Positions 1 to 7,496 of a stretch of 64,000 nucleotides of DNA are shown here, piece after piece. The stretch covers positions 1 through 64,000 of the forward strand of contig JAEZJJ010000038.1 in assembly GCA_023436395.1 (NCBI GenBank), in the 5' to 3' direction. Position numbers and translations under genes: made by a program. Source of the DNA: Bacillota bacterium. GTDB taxonomy: Bacteria > Bacillota > Clostridia > Lachnospirales > Cellulosilyticaceae. Each line of letters opens with the position of its first letter. Within the stretch, counting starts at the first letter, position 1. The notes under the pieces were generated by a model. That model was not told the DNA's origin, ran no database searches, and saw only the letters and a program-made list of their open reading frames with translations.

Positions 1-58
1 ATATAGAGCTCCTTACATTCATAGCTGATGAGTGTTCGCCCCTTCGCTCCATTTCCAT
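1..58 (-). CDS. ltrA: Intron-encoded reverse transcriptase/maturase, N-terminus only
   Basis: An open frame starts at ATG 58 and runs off the left edge (MEMERRGEHSSAMN and onward). It lies where the LtrA-type protein begins in class C introns, immediately after the GAAGTCAGC...CATAGTA segment of the ribozyme. Only 19 codons are visible, so no reverse transcriptase motif can be seen. The assignment rests on position and on the Met/Glu/Arg-rich opening usual for this family. Whether the protein is intact cannot be judged here. Confidence 0.6.
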   Translation of the reverse strand, partial: MEMERRGEHSSAMNVRSSI

Positions 59-416
59 TACAGAAACTTCTTTACTACTATGGGCTCGGCTGACTTCTCA
101 CAGTTCGTTATTACTCGGTTAATGAAACCGCTATGAGACCTCCCCGCTTAAGGTGCGAGCTCTTTCCCCTTATCTATCCGCCGCATTTACTCTCCCCCTA
201 CAAACGCGGTAGTTATTAGACTTCATTGCTTTTTGCCAACTTATCTCTCGGAATCTAGCCTTATATGCGATTTCTGTCCGTCGGACCAAGGTTTTGCCTA
301 CAGCTTCCTTCAGATTTCACCTCACGATGCCACCCCTGCTGTTCAGCTATGCGCTTCCCACTGCCTGGGCACACTAGGGATTTTCACCCATTAGAGCCCG
401 CCCATGGCGGGCAAAC
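1..416 (-). mobile_element. Group II intron (class C), 5' part, cut by the window edge
   Basis: Read on the minus strand this is the 5' ribozyme domain of a bacterial group II intron. From the proposed 5' end it starts GTTTGCCCGCCATGGGC, followed by a GGGTGAAAATCCC stem and the domain I stretch TCCGACGGACAGAAATCGCA, then a GAAGTCAGCCGAGCCCATAG stretch before the intron-encoded protein. These match what I remember of class C (Bacillus halodurans B.h.I1-like) introns. The 5' end lies directly behind an intrinsic terminator, which is the known target of class C introns. The 3' part, including domains V and VI, lies outside the window. The exact 5' base is inferred from alignment to memory; family identity is confident. 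Confidence 0.85.
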
Positions 417-444
417 AAAAAATAAAACCAACCCTAGGGGTTGG
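417..444 (-). terminator. Intrinsic terminator of the HAD gene, used as intron target
   Basis: On the minus strand the stem CCAACCC/GGGTTGG with a 3-base loop is followed by TTTTATTTTTT. It lies 65 bases past the HAD-hydrolase stop. The U-tract runs straight into the group II intron 5' end, so intron insertion behind the hairpin kept the terminator function. Confidence 0.85.
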
Positions 445-509
445 CTTACAGAATAACTATTTTATTAGTTAAGGTTAATGTTTAAAAAGCTTCACAAACG
501 GGAATTTAT

Positions 510-1319
510 CTAACAACAGGAAATTAATCCTATTTTAATCAAGCCATTATATATACCGTCCCCATCGTTACTATCCGTTACATTAGTAAATCTATTTTTC
601 AATTCTTCCGGTGCATTTCCCATCAAAAATGGCATTGCTACAGTTTCCAGCATCTCGACATCATTATAGTGATCACCAAATGCAACGGTATTTTCCAGTG
701 GAATATTCCACAATTCACACAAGGTTTTTACCGCACTACTTTTGGTCACGCCACTTTGCATAATCTCCAGCAGTATGCCAGAAGATTTTACAATGGATAA
801 TGAGGGGAACGCTGCTTTTAGTTTCTGCTCAATATCAAGAATACAGTTGGGATTACACATACAAAGAATCTTTCCAATAGTTACGTTATCGGAAAGCATA
901 TCAACAGTACCCTCTACGGCACTTGCATGAACAATATTTTCTTCTCGTATAACTCGTGGATCCTGTTTATTTTTTACAATCCACGTGTCCAGAGAATAAA
1001 TATTCCATGAGCAGTCGAATTGATTTACTTCTATAAACTCAATCACTTTTTCAGCAACTTCTCGTGAAAAACCATTGGAATATAATACCTTTTTGTTTTC
1101 GTCCAAAATCAAAGCACCACTGTAAGAAATAACAGGCGATTTAAATCCATATTTTTCCTGTATAGGATAAATACCAGATGGGCTTCTTGCTGAAATGATA
1201 ACAAATGGTACACCCTGCTGTTGTAATAACTTGATTGAAGAAAGTGTGTTGGCTAATAGTCGATGTTTACTATTCAAAAGAGTTCCGTCTACATCACTAA
1301 ACACGATTTCATAACCCAT
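510..1319 (-). CDS. Cof-type HAD-superfamily phosphatase
   Basis: A 269-residue cytosolic hydrolase of the Cof/YwpJ subfamily (HAD subclass IIB). These enzymes dephosphorylate sugar phosphates, FMN or related small metabolites using an aspartyl-phosphate intermediate and Mg2+. Motif I is DVDGT at residues 9-13 with nucleophile Asp9 and acid/base Asp11. Motif II is around VIISARS, and motif IV is GDHYND near residues 215-220. Length and motif spacing fit the family. The gene is transcribed alone and ends in the terminator that carries the group II intron. The precise substrate cannot be read from sequence. Confidence 0.9.
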   Translation of the reverse strand: MGYEIVFSDVDGTLLNSKHRLLANTLSSIKLLQQQGVPFVIISARSPSGIYPIQEKYGFKSPVISYSGALILDENKKVLYSNGFSREVAEKVIEFIEVNQFDCSWNIYSLDTWIVKNKQDPRVIREENIVHASAVEGTVDMLSDNVTIGKILCMCNPNCILDIEQKLKAAFPSLSIVKSSGILLEIMQSGVTKSSAVKTLCELWNIPLENTVAFGDHYNDVEMLETVAMPFLMGNAPEELKNRFTNVTDSNDGDGIYNGLIKIGLISCC

Positions 1320-1393
1320 AGTATTTCCCTCCGCATATTCTAATTCGTAATATATAGAGTGAAGAGTATAAAACTCTTTGCTCTTTTATTTTA

Positions 1394-1729
1394 TGATGAA
1401 GGTGATTGGCCTACGAAATATCTAATTGGGACATCACGCCGGAGAGTAAATGTGTTAGCCAGCCTTCATTATTCTGCATTCGATTCAGCAAGTTAGGACA
1501 TAGCTCCCGTTTAACCAATGAATATGAATGGATTTTAAAGGGCTGTATCCAATCAAAAACAACTGTTAAAGGAGGTATCTCTATGATTGCTGTTGGGATT
1601 GATGTTTCTAAATCAAAAAGCACTGTAGCCATTCTAAACTCAGATGGCAGCACTCTTGTTAAACCTTTTGATATGAACCCAATCAGCCTGAATAAAATTT
1701 TCTTTGAAAAATCCTCAAAAAGTGCTTGA
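1394..1729 (+). mobile_element. IS110-family insertion sequence remnant
   Basis: This is the 5' end of an IS110-type element: a non-coding leader of roughly 190 bases followed by the first 48 codons of a DEDD transposase. Elements of the IS110 group carry their bridge RNA in exactly this 5' non-coding part. The leader here therefore probably contains a relic of that RNA. Nothing of the catalytic core beyond the N-terminus remains, so the copy cannot move by itself. The left boundary is an estimate. Confidence 0.7.
1583..1729 (+). pseudogene. IS110 transposase N-terminal fragment
   Basis: The frame starts at ATG 1583 behind the strong SD AAAGGAGGT. The opening MIAVGIDVSKSKSTVAIL is the typical first strand of the RuvC-like DEDD transposase domain, with the first Asp in GIDVSK. 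The intact protein has about 400 residues. This one stops after 48 codons, followed by AT-rich sequence without transposase similarity, so it is a truncated remnant. The Ser/Lys-rich end (KSSKSA) probably marks the break. Confidence 0.75.
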
Positions 1730-1806
1730 CTTACATTAGCAAGATTTGTTGGCATATATATTATCTATCTTAGCATCTATGGAGTTCCTTGTCTATATAG
1801 TATCAC

Positions 1807-1893
1807 CCAACAAAATCATCTGCAATTCTAAATACCCCTAACTTAATAATTAAATCCCTCACATTCTCCCTAGTATAAGTCATTTGCTCCATA
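1807..1893 (-). pseudogene. Small open frame of unknown origin in prophage debris
   Basis: A 28-codon frame opens with MEQMTYTRENVRDLII and stops just before the IS110 remnant. It overlaps the end of the Gam-like fragment next to it. The amino-acid composition looks coding but there is no recognisable domain. It is probably the left-over end of a phage gene. Confidence that it is expressed is low. Confidence 0.25.
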
Positions 1894-2059
1894 TCTTTGG
1901 TTGTTTCTCTTTTTTCTGTTCTAGTTCATATTTCTTTTCTTCATACTGCTCCTTTAAGATTTCACTTCGCATTTTAAATAACTCACTTAATTCTAAAATA
2001 GCTTCATCTAGCTGTTTAATCTTATCTACCGGTTGGTCCACTTCAACTTTTATTAGCAT
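1880..2059 (-). pseudogene. Duplicated fragment of the Gam-like phage gene
   Basis: A 59-codon frame is clearly a diverged copy of residues 20-75 of the Gam-like gene at 7412-7828. Both contain MLIK(L/V)E(M/V)DQ and EQYEEKKYELEQKK. Nucleotide similarity starts a few bases upstream of this ATG and stops after EQKKEK, where the frame closes. It directly follows the tail-hub fragment, an order no normal phage has. A recombination event must have placed it here. Confidence 0.7.
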
Positions 2060-2069
2060 AGTTTGTTCA

Positions 2070-2477
2070 TTACTGCATTAACTCTATAGTTGTTCTATAC
2101 TGCCCTCCACTCCACTCATGTTCATCCGCTTCAATATAATAAGAACCCATCAATTTAGTTAATGAATCCTCTACTCTAATTGTATGACCACTTATGCAAC
2201 TTGTATTTCCTTTTACCGTCACCTGTGCCTCTCTTGCTATGTCTTGTAACATACTTTGTGCCACTGCTGTTGCCTGCTTATCTTCTTCCTTGATATAAAT
2301 CTCTTGAAAAACACTAACTAAGCCAATAAGCTCATCATTCTGTACTGCACCTATATACTGATCATTCTCATCATAAATCTTGACCTTATTAACCACACCT
2401 TCTGTATTCTCTGAGTAGGTACTCTCTAGAATATTGGAGTCTGCTTTTATGGTATATTCTAGTATCTCTTTCCCCAC
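2070..2477 (-). pseudogene. Phage tail hub protein (XkdQ/YqbQ-like), C-terminal fragment
   Basis: The 135 residues resemble the C-terminal part of the XkdQ/YqbQ family, the PBSX-type counterpart of the phage baseplate hub (GpD-like). The run HTIRVEDSLTKLMGSYYIE and the final EWSGGQYRTTIELM are characteristic for that end. The family is usually 300 or more residues, so more than half is missing. The fragment begins only 9 bases after the terminase frame stops, so a large internal deletion has removed the head and most tail genes of this prophage. Confidence 0.6.
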
Positions 2478-2485
2478 TTCTTCTA

Positions 2486-2848
2486 CTATGATCCATTAAT
2501 CATTACCTCTGATAATAGATAGCATTTTATTTTAACTTGAGGATTAATGTTTCCGTCTGCATCTACAAGTCCAGGCTCATTAATAATTATCTCACATTCC
2601 TGTACAAGATTAATTGTAACAGCGGCTTGGGCTACAATGTAAACATCAATATTGCCGAGTAAACCTGTTGGCATTAAATAGTACACTAAACCTTCAAATA
2701 TCTTTTTCTGAGGCAATGTCAGAAAAGAAGGTGGTCTAATTTTGTCAGCTTCTCCTCTGAGCTTTGCTTCATATTCTAGCCTTATATCAATATCCTTTTT
2801 ACTCATATGACCAGTTCTTGTCGCAACACTTTTCGTAGGTCTTGCCAT
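2486..2848 (-). pseudogene. Phage terminase small subunit (P27 family), C-terminally truncated
   Basis: The N-terminal MARPTKSV followed by IRPPSFLTLPQKKIFEGLVYYL and the DADGNINP stretch fit P27-type terminase small subunits, which recognise phage DNA for packaging. In that family the NP.. motif is followed by a further helix of about 30-40 residues. Here the protein ends shortly after at a stop and joins the tail-hub fragment. The gene has its own SD (GGAGG). In phages an HNH nuclease gene normally lies just upstream of this gene. Here three cargo genes separate the two. Confidence 0.65.
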
Positions 2849-2902
2849 TCTTTTTGCCTCCTTTTCTTGTATTTTTCATTAAAAATCTTATGTTTTTGCA
2901 TT

Positions 2903-2950
2903 AAAAAAGAGCCTTTTTGATAGCTTTTTAAGTCACCATCAATTGGCTCT
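2903..2950 (-). terminator. Intrinsic terminator after the cargo cluster
   Basis: On the minus strand AGAGCC pairs with GGCTCT, enclosing a further ATTGAT/ATCAA pairing, and is followed by TTTTTTAAT. It closes the transcription unit of the HExxH lipoprotein gene before the terminase remnant. Confidence 0.65.
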
Positions 2951-2978
2951 ATGTATTGAAAACTCTAGATTTCTTCGA

Positions 2979-3015
2979 TTAACCACACCCTACACCTTCA
3001 AAAATCTGCATTATA
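2979..3015 (-). repeat. Possible decayed fourth copy of the HNH-tail repeat
   Basis: The order of short blocks TGCAG, GTGTAG(G), GTGTgGTTAA on the minus strand recalls TGCAGTACTTTGTAGAGTG and the following GTAACTT of the neighbouring repeat. The spacing has changed. It lies at the expected place, between the last cargo gene and the phage terminase. The similarity is weak and could be chance. Confidence 0.25.
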
Positions 3016-3099
3016 GGCACTTTGTTTAAATGATTAGGGGCACGTGGTGTGAGGTATAAGTTTGTATTTTAGTTTAATTAGTAGGGGGGTATTTAATAG

Positions 3100-4071
3100 C
3101 TATGATATATTAGATATCTCATCTATTATTTCTTGCACCCCTTTTTCTTCTTTATCAGGTAATTTATAATAATCGAGAAAATCTTGTTCACTTGCCTCAC
3201 TTATTCCTGAAAGCCATGCTGTCCATTGAATATAATCCTCTAGTAAATCCTCTCCTAATCCTTGGAATAAATAATAATCCGTCTTCATAACTACTTTTTC
3301 TGATAGTAAATGCGTCCCATCTTCCATACTAATATGAGTAAATAACTTACGATCTGTAATCTGATGTGTCATTTCATGAAAAGCTTGGAAGAAAGCATGC
3401 TCTTGTTCGCTTTCGTTTTTAGGTATGCATCCAGCTGCCCCTATAAATTGATCATTCCAAATGCCTCGCCCTTTTCCCTGCCCTAGACTAACACATAAAT
3501 AATATTGCGGTTTCTTATTTACATATTTAAACACTTTTTCAAGTGCACATAGCATTTTATTTGAATAGCTAATAAAGGCCTCTATATTATTTTTCTGATC
3601 AGCAATAATACTGTTCCAATATTCTTTATAGATAGATAATTCAGCATTCATACACTGAATAAATGGCTTAATGAACTCTTCTTTTGCTTCTGTAGAAATT
3701 GACATACTATTTAATTGATCTTTCAACTGCTCATAACCTGAACACTCAAAACCAATAAAAGCTACATAGCTCACCTCATTAAAATACTTCATATATGGTA
3801 CTGATAACTTCTGCGCTTCTTCAATGAGTTTATAATCATTATTTGATTGCTTTGACCTAAAATCTTCAAACTCATCTATATATTCCTGCGAATACATATT
3901 GGCAGGTGAGCCCTCTAAATTAATATAATTTAAAATATGAAACACAAGATCCGAATGAAATACAGTCTCACCTTCCATAACCCATTCTGATTTTACTTTT
4001 TGTTCTACACAGCCTACTGTACTAATAAATAAAAATAATATCATACATATAGATTTTTTCCATATTCTCAT
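3100..4071 (-). CDS. Lipoprotein with HExxH zinc-protease-like motif (cargo 3)
   Basis: I chose ATG 4071 because it lies 6 bases behind GGAGGAAG and gives a clean lipoprotein signal: MRIWKKSICMILFLFISTVGC, with Cys21 as the lipidated residue. The 323-residue product has HEMTHQITD in the C-terminal half, matching the HExxH zinc metallopeptidase motif, within an otherwise unrecognised sequence. It is therefore likely a surface-anchored, possibly zinc-dependent protein of unknown substrate. It is preceded by an HNH-tail repeat and has its own terminator. It does not belong to any phage module I know and is treated as cargo. Confidence 0.7.
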   Translation of the reverse strand: MRIWKKSICMILFLFISTVGCVEQKVKSEWVMEGETVFHSDLVFHILNYINLEGSPANMYSQEYIDEFEDFRSKQSNNDYKLIEEAQKLSVPYMKYFNEVSYVAFIGFECSGYEQLKDQLNSMSISTEAKEEFIKPFIQCMNAELSIYKEYWNSIIADQKNNIEAFISYSNKMLCALEKVFKYVNKKPQYYLCVSLGQGKGRGIWNDQFIGAAGCIPKNESEQEHAFFQAFHEMTHQITDRKLFTHISMEDGTHLLSEKVVMKTDYYLFQGLGEDLLEDYIQWTAWLSGISEASEQDFLDYYKLPDKEEKGVQEIIDEISNIS

Positions 4072-4090
4072 CTTCTTCCTCCATATACAT

Positions 4091-4213
4091 TTTACCAATC
4101 CGCCACGCTACTATCACCAACCTGCAAGTTACACACTCTACAAAGTACTGCAATATTATGCTAATTAGAAATCTTTTTGCTGATAGAATAATAGATAAAC
4201 TGAAATTTGTTAT
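4091..4213 (-). repeat. HNH-tail repeat copy C
   Basis: Read on the minus strand, the last part encodes NIAVLCRVCNLQVGDSSVADW then TAA, in the same way as the C-terminus of the phage HNH nuclease at 5906-6243. Similarity to copy B begins just after the stop codon of the preceding kinase gene and runs to the base before the next gene's SD. The block thus fills the whole space between two cargo genes. It has no start codon or SD, so it is not expected to be translated. Confidence 0.8.
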
Positions 4214-4215
4214 CC

Positions 4216-4965
4216 CTACTTAAAAAACAAACCAATGAGTTGTCTGACTCTTTTTGTATTATGCTCATTAAGTCTGCAAACTGCAGTTACATACACAGCC
4301 TTCATAAAGATGTCCTCAGAATACCCTTCTAGTGCTAAAACCTGTTTCATATATCTTCTCTTTAATCCGGCAGCGTATTCATAAAAAATTACATAAGTAC
4401 GGGCATAATCCCATATTGGTTTTCCATTTTTTGCATTAACCCAGTCAATAATTCGGATATCATTACCTTCATACATAACATTTGAAGTGTGATAATCCAT
4501 ATGACAAAGAGCTTCGTCTTCAAGAACTTCCTTCTCCACAGCCATATAACATTCTTTTGCAAATAATTTCTGTTCTCCTGTGACAGGTGCAACATCTATT
4601 TGTTTGCATAGATACTTAGAAACACTATGGAGTACAAGACCTTTTACTTCATGTATCTTTTTAAACCATGTCATAAAATCAGTCATAACTGCATCTTTAC
4701 CAGCCGCATCAAATCTTTCAAACATGGAAATACCGGAAATTAAATCCATCTTTATCGTGTTCGGAAATTCAGATTCATAATACCGAGGAACTGGAAGCTC
4801 ACATTTACAGACTTCATTCTGCTGAGTGTATTCATAATCAATCCATTCTTTTGGATAACCTTCATTGAAACATTTATAAGCATATCCATTCCATAAATAG
4901 ACCTTTGCCACCATTCCTTCTCCAATTTCAATCCTTTCATTAATAAATGCTTCATACATACTCAT
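4216..4965 (-). CDS. Aminoglycoside phosphotransferase (APH)/choline-kinase-like protein (cargo 2)
   Basis: A 249-residue kinase of the APH fold. The Brenner-type catalytic loop HMDYHTSNVMY supplies the catalytic Asp and metal-binding Asn. IIDWVNAKNGKP is the DFG-equivalent metal-binding site followed by the usual W-D-Y element. The N-lobe has a GEGMVAKVY loop. Such proteins phosphorylate small hydroxyl-bearing compounds, sometimes aminoglycosides; the true substrate is unknown. The gene lies between HNH-tail copies B and C with less than 30 bases to either side, like a cassette. It is followed by another stand-alone gene of different function. Confidence 0.85.
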   Translation of the reverse strand: MSMYEAFINERIEIGEGMVAKVYLWNGYAYKCFNEGYPKEWIDYEYTQQNEVCKCELPVPRYYESEFPNTIKMDLISGISMFERFDAAGKDAVMTDFMTWFKKIHEVKGLVLHSVSKYLCKQIDVAPVTGEQKLFAKECYMAVEKEVLEDEALCHMDYHTSNVMYEGNDIRIIDWVNAKNGKPIWDYARTYVIFYEYAAGLKRRYMKQVLALEGYSEDIFMKAVYVTAVCRLNEHNTKRVRQLIGLFFK

Positions 4966-4982
4966 TCAATTCTTTCCCCCGA

Positions 4983-5104
4983 CTAATTCTAGTTTACCAA
5001 TCTCTCACACTACTATCACCAATCTGCAAATTACACACTCTACACAATACATCTACATTATCCAACTAGATAAGTTTCAGCTAATAGGTTAATGGTTAAC
5101 TGGA
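4983..5104 (-). repeat. HNH-tail repeat copy B
   Basis: On the minus strand it ends with codons for DNVDVLCRVCNLQIGDSSVRDW and TAA, matching the nuclease C-terminus at about three quarters of positions. Upstream of that, the sequence between the AAC(3) stop and GATAATGT aligns with the same place in copy C but not with nuclease codons. The duplicated unit is therefore larger than the coding tail. It fills the gap between the AAC(3) gene and the APH gene. Confidence 0.8.
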
Positions 5105-5106
5105 AT

Positions 5107-5847
5107 TTATCTATTAACTCCATAAAGTTTATATGGATCTCTTATCAATTCCTCTTTATATAAGCCAACAACTTCTGGTATATCCATTAACATACATTTT
5201 GAATTTCCAATCATACATTCTTTTATATAACCCTTTTCACGAGCCAGCTCTTGGATGACATACCATGCCTTTATAGGCGTACACCCGTCTTCTACAAACC
5301 ACTCACTTGGATTATAAATCATATCTAATTGTGGGGATTTAAACATTGCAGATATATCTTCTGGGAGATACTTTTCAGCATGATGCATGGCAGTAAGAGA
5401 ATAGATGTCAACTCCTATCATTACTGCTTTCCCACCATTTTCAATTAAATATTGAAACATATGTATTACTTCATCCGAGTGTTTTCCCCAGGCTGCTGTA
5501 GCAAAAACCCCTTTTCCAACTAAAGTGTCTGACATTAAGCGAAATGTATCGGCTATTATTCCCATTGCACTCCTTGGCTCATCATCAGATAAAATTCTTA
5601 TTTTCCTAAGTAATCTATTTTCTATATCCTTATCATCTAATGGTAAATCCATACTTAATCGAAGGGCTGGCATAAAAATGCTTCCACCTTCTCCCACCAC
5701 TTCCTTTAAAGCAGCTATCACTGTTTCAGCTCCACCTTTTACATATCCTAAACTACTTAGCGAACTATGCACTGCAACATTCATTTTATCTTCTACGCCA
5801 AGTTGCTTCAATCCCTCAGTGATGTCTTCCTTGGATAATTCATTCAT
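5107..5847 (-). CDS. AAC(3)-family aminoglycoside N-acetyltransferase-like protein (cargo 1)
   Basis: The 246 residues follow the antibiotic N-acetyltransferase AAC(3)/YokD family. There is an N-terminal helix, AVHSSLSSLGYVKGG, the GGSIFMPA strand, TAAWGKHSDE, and a GVDIYSLTAMHHAE segment holding the conserved His that acts as base. AAC(3) enzymes acetylate the 3-amino group of 2-deoxystreptamine aminoglycosides with acetyl-CoA. Many homologues have no known resistance role. The gene has a perfect SD (AAGGAGGAG) and directly follows the 3' end of the phage HNH gene. It is slightly shorter than typical resistance enzymes (about 260-280 residues). Confidence 0.85.
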   Translation of the reverse strand: MNELSKEDITEGLKQLGVEDKMNVAVHSSLSSLGYVKGGAETVIAALKEVVGEGGSIFMPALRLSMDLPLDDKDIENRLLRKIRILSDDEPRSAMGIIADTFRLMSDTLVGKGVFATAAWGKHSDEVIHMFQYLIENGGKAVMIGVDIYSLTAMHHAEKYLPEDISAMFKSPQLDMIYNPSEWFVEDGCTPIKAWYVIQELAREKGYIKECMIGNSKCMLMDIPEVVGLYKEELIRDPYKLYGVNR

Positions 5848-5896
5848 GTATTCTCCTCCTTACTTTATGAATGTTAAGTTTATACATTCCCGCACA

Positions 5897-5975
5897 AATT
5901 CTAATTTACCAGTCTTTTATACTTTTATCTCCCACCTGCAAGTTACATACTCTACACAATACAGCCACATTGTCC
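5897..5975 (-). repeat. HNH-tail repeat copy A (native 3' end of the nuclease gene)
   Basis: This is the parental copy: the last 22 codons of the HNH gene (DNVAVLCRVCNLQVGDKSIKDW) plus about ten bases after the stop. Similarity to copies B and C continues to GGTAAA(C/T)TAGAATT and then ends before the cargo gene's SD. It defines the right-hand border of each cassette. Confidence 0.75.
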
Positions 5976-6243
5976 TCATCTAACCTCAATTCAGGATAAT
6001 CCTTAAATGACTTTATGTGATGTCCTTGAAGATGTTCTGTAGTGAGTATCTTCCACTTACTTCAACATCTCTCACAATAAGGATGCTTTTTACTTTTCTG
6101 TTTCTTAATTTCTGCCACGCATATGATGAGTAAAATTTACGTTTCTCAGGTGAAATATTTCTGTTATATGTAATGTTAGTTCTGCACGTACAAGTTTTGT
6201 TATATTCGATTGTCTTACCACATTTACTACATATTTTTTTCAT
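5906..6243 (-). pseudogene. Phage HNH endonuclease, frameshifted
   Basis: The frame starts MKKICSKCGKTIEYNKTCTC with a zinc-binding CxxC, then FYSSYAWQKLRNRK, the family's first helix. After that the continuation lies in another frame: KKHPYCERC, TEHLQGHHIKSF with the HH pair, and DEDNVAVLCRVCN with the final CxxC. That is a complete HNH domain, but reaching it needs a frame change near 6115 and reading through one TGA. The protein would have about 110 residues, normal for phage HNH proteins that assist terminase. The gene is probably dead, but its 3' end is the seed of the flanking repeats. Confidence 0.8.
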
Positions 6244-6285
6244 TATGTATTTCCTTGTTACTCAACTATATTTACTTGATATATT

Positions 6286-6579
6286 TTATTGAAGAGTTAA
6301 GCCACAACTTGGACATTCTTTATCATTTACTCTTAAAGGCTCTTCACATGCTGGACATTTTTCTCCTGTAAATATATCCTGTTCTTTATTTAGTATTATT
6401 GCTTCTTTAGTATCTCCCCTTTTTAATTCTTCATCTTTTACTGTATCTCTTTTTTCTAATAACTTTTTGATTTCCCTAATCTCAACAGCAGTCTCACTAT
6501 TATCTATTGCATCTTTAATTACTATATACATAATAAATATTCCAATACAAAAAGCTATTAACCATACTGCGTAGTTCAT
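6286..6579 (-). CDS. Membrane-anchored zinc-ribbon protein
   Basis: A 97-residue protein. A single N-terminal transmembrane helix (residues 3-22) is followed by a charged helical linker and a C-terminal zinc ribbon, CPACEEPLRVNDKECPSC, with two CxxC knuckles. The architecture suggests a small membrane-bound protein with the ribbon in the cytoplasm. The function is unknown. It lies between the ArpU-like regulator and the HNH gene of the prophage remnant and has an SD (GGGGGAG). It could be a late addition to the prophage. Confidence 0.65.
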   Translation of the reverse strand: MNYAVWLIAFCIGIFIMYIVIKDAIDNSETAVEIREIKKLLEKRDTVKDEELKRGDTKEAIILNKEQDIFTGEKCPACEEPLRVNDKECPSCGLTLQ

Positions 6580-6821
6580 ATTTTCTCCCCCTTTTTCTAT
6601 CTATAATATTCTAAATATTATAACAATTATTTTCTGATATTTCTATATTAACATACATATAACCCCCAACATTTCTGTTGAGGGCTCATCTTGGGAGTGT
6701 TAATGATTTAATTTTACATCATATTAGCTTTTACTATATGATATTAACATCTATTACCTATATTTTTTAACTGACAAAAACAATACTTTTACAGTACAAA
6801 AACAATACTTTTACAATACAT

Positions 6822-7256
6822 TTATGAGAATAGTGGAATAAGTCTTTCTACAATTATTCTTTTCTTCCTTTTATTAAACCCATCCTCAGTTACTTCAAGT
6901 ATTTCGCATATCCTACCTATTGAGTACCTTTTAAAATATCGCATTTCAATTAACTTCATTTCATATTCTGTGAGTGTACCTAATACATTCTCTATCTTCT
7001 TAAGCTGACGCTCTTTCTTTAAAATGCTCTTTTCAATAACACTTCTTTTTCTCTCTAAGTTCTTCTCCCTTTCAAGTACCTCATTTTCTACCACACTACT
7101 AAAGGCATTTGTGCTACTGCCAGCCTTCTCATTCCCACTAGTACCTCTTATACCCATTATTTCATTTGCTTCTTCTAGGTCTAGCTTTACTTTATCTACT
7201 GGTAAATTCTCTTTTGCAAATCTATCCAATCTCTTGATGTCCATTCTAAATCCCAA
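6822..7256 (-). CDS. ArpU/sigma-like phage late-gene regulator
   Basis: The 144-residue protein has a coiled-coil middle (about residues 55-100). The C-terminus is a sigma-region-4-like helix-turn-helix: EYEMKLIEMRYFKRYSIGRI then EILEVTEDGFNKRKKRII. This is the layout of ArpU/RinA-type phage regulators, which switch on packaging and late genes and usually sit just before the HNH and terminase genes, as here. No frameshift is visible. Its target promoter would probably have been upstream of HNH/TerS. Confidence 0.6.
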   Translation of the reverse strand: MGFRMDIKRLDRFAKENLPVDKVKLDLEEANEIMGIRGTSGNEKAGSSTNAFSSVVENEVLEREKNLERKRSVIEKSILKKERQLKKIENVLGTLTEYEMKLIEMRYFKRYSIGRICEILEVTEDGFNKRKKRIIVERLIPLFS

Positions 7257-7271
7257 TCCTTTCTGATTATC

Positions 7272-7496
7272 TTAAAATGCTAGTTCTACCTCTTCTTCTA
7301 ATTTATAAATGCATACACAGTAGCCATTGATCCATTGATTTGTTTTCTTATCTTGATAGCTTGTTTCATACACCTCACCTGTAATTGTGACCGTCTGACC
7401 TAACAATTCCTCTACCTTTTCATAGATATGACGCGTGACTTGACTGTTAAATATTGTTCCTGTAATTCTTTTATTCTTTCTATTAATAATGCTAAA
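7272..7496 (-). pseudogene. Start-less frame overlapping the Gam-like gene
   Basis: This open frame of about 75 codons has no ATG and overlaps the end of the Gam-like gene in another frame. It reads KRITGTIFNSQVTRHIYEKV and later VTITGEVYETSYQDKK up to the stop, which looks like a real protein (OB-like beta strands). It may be the genuine C-terminal part of a fused or second phage gene that lost its start by deletion or frameshift. The function is unknown. Confidence 0.4.

Noticed and set aside
265..456. 63-residue plus-strand reading frame with SRCHPCCSA and HTRDFHPLEPAHGG
   Set aside because: It is the antisense of the group II intron RNA domain I, where such frames are common, not a gene.
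4091..5975. Integron attC sites between the cargo genes
   Set aside because: The repeats encode the end of an HNH gene, lack the attC R/L box layout, and no integron integrase is seen. Only the cassette-like order is similar.
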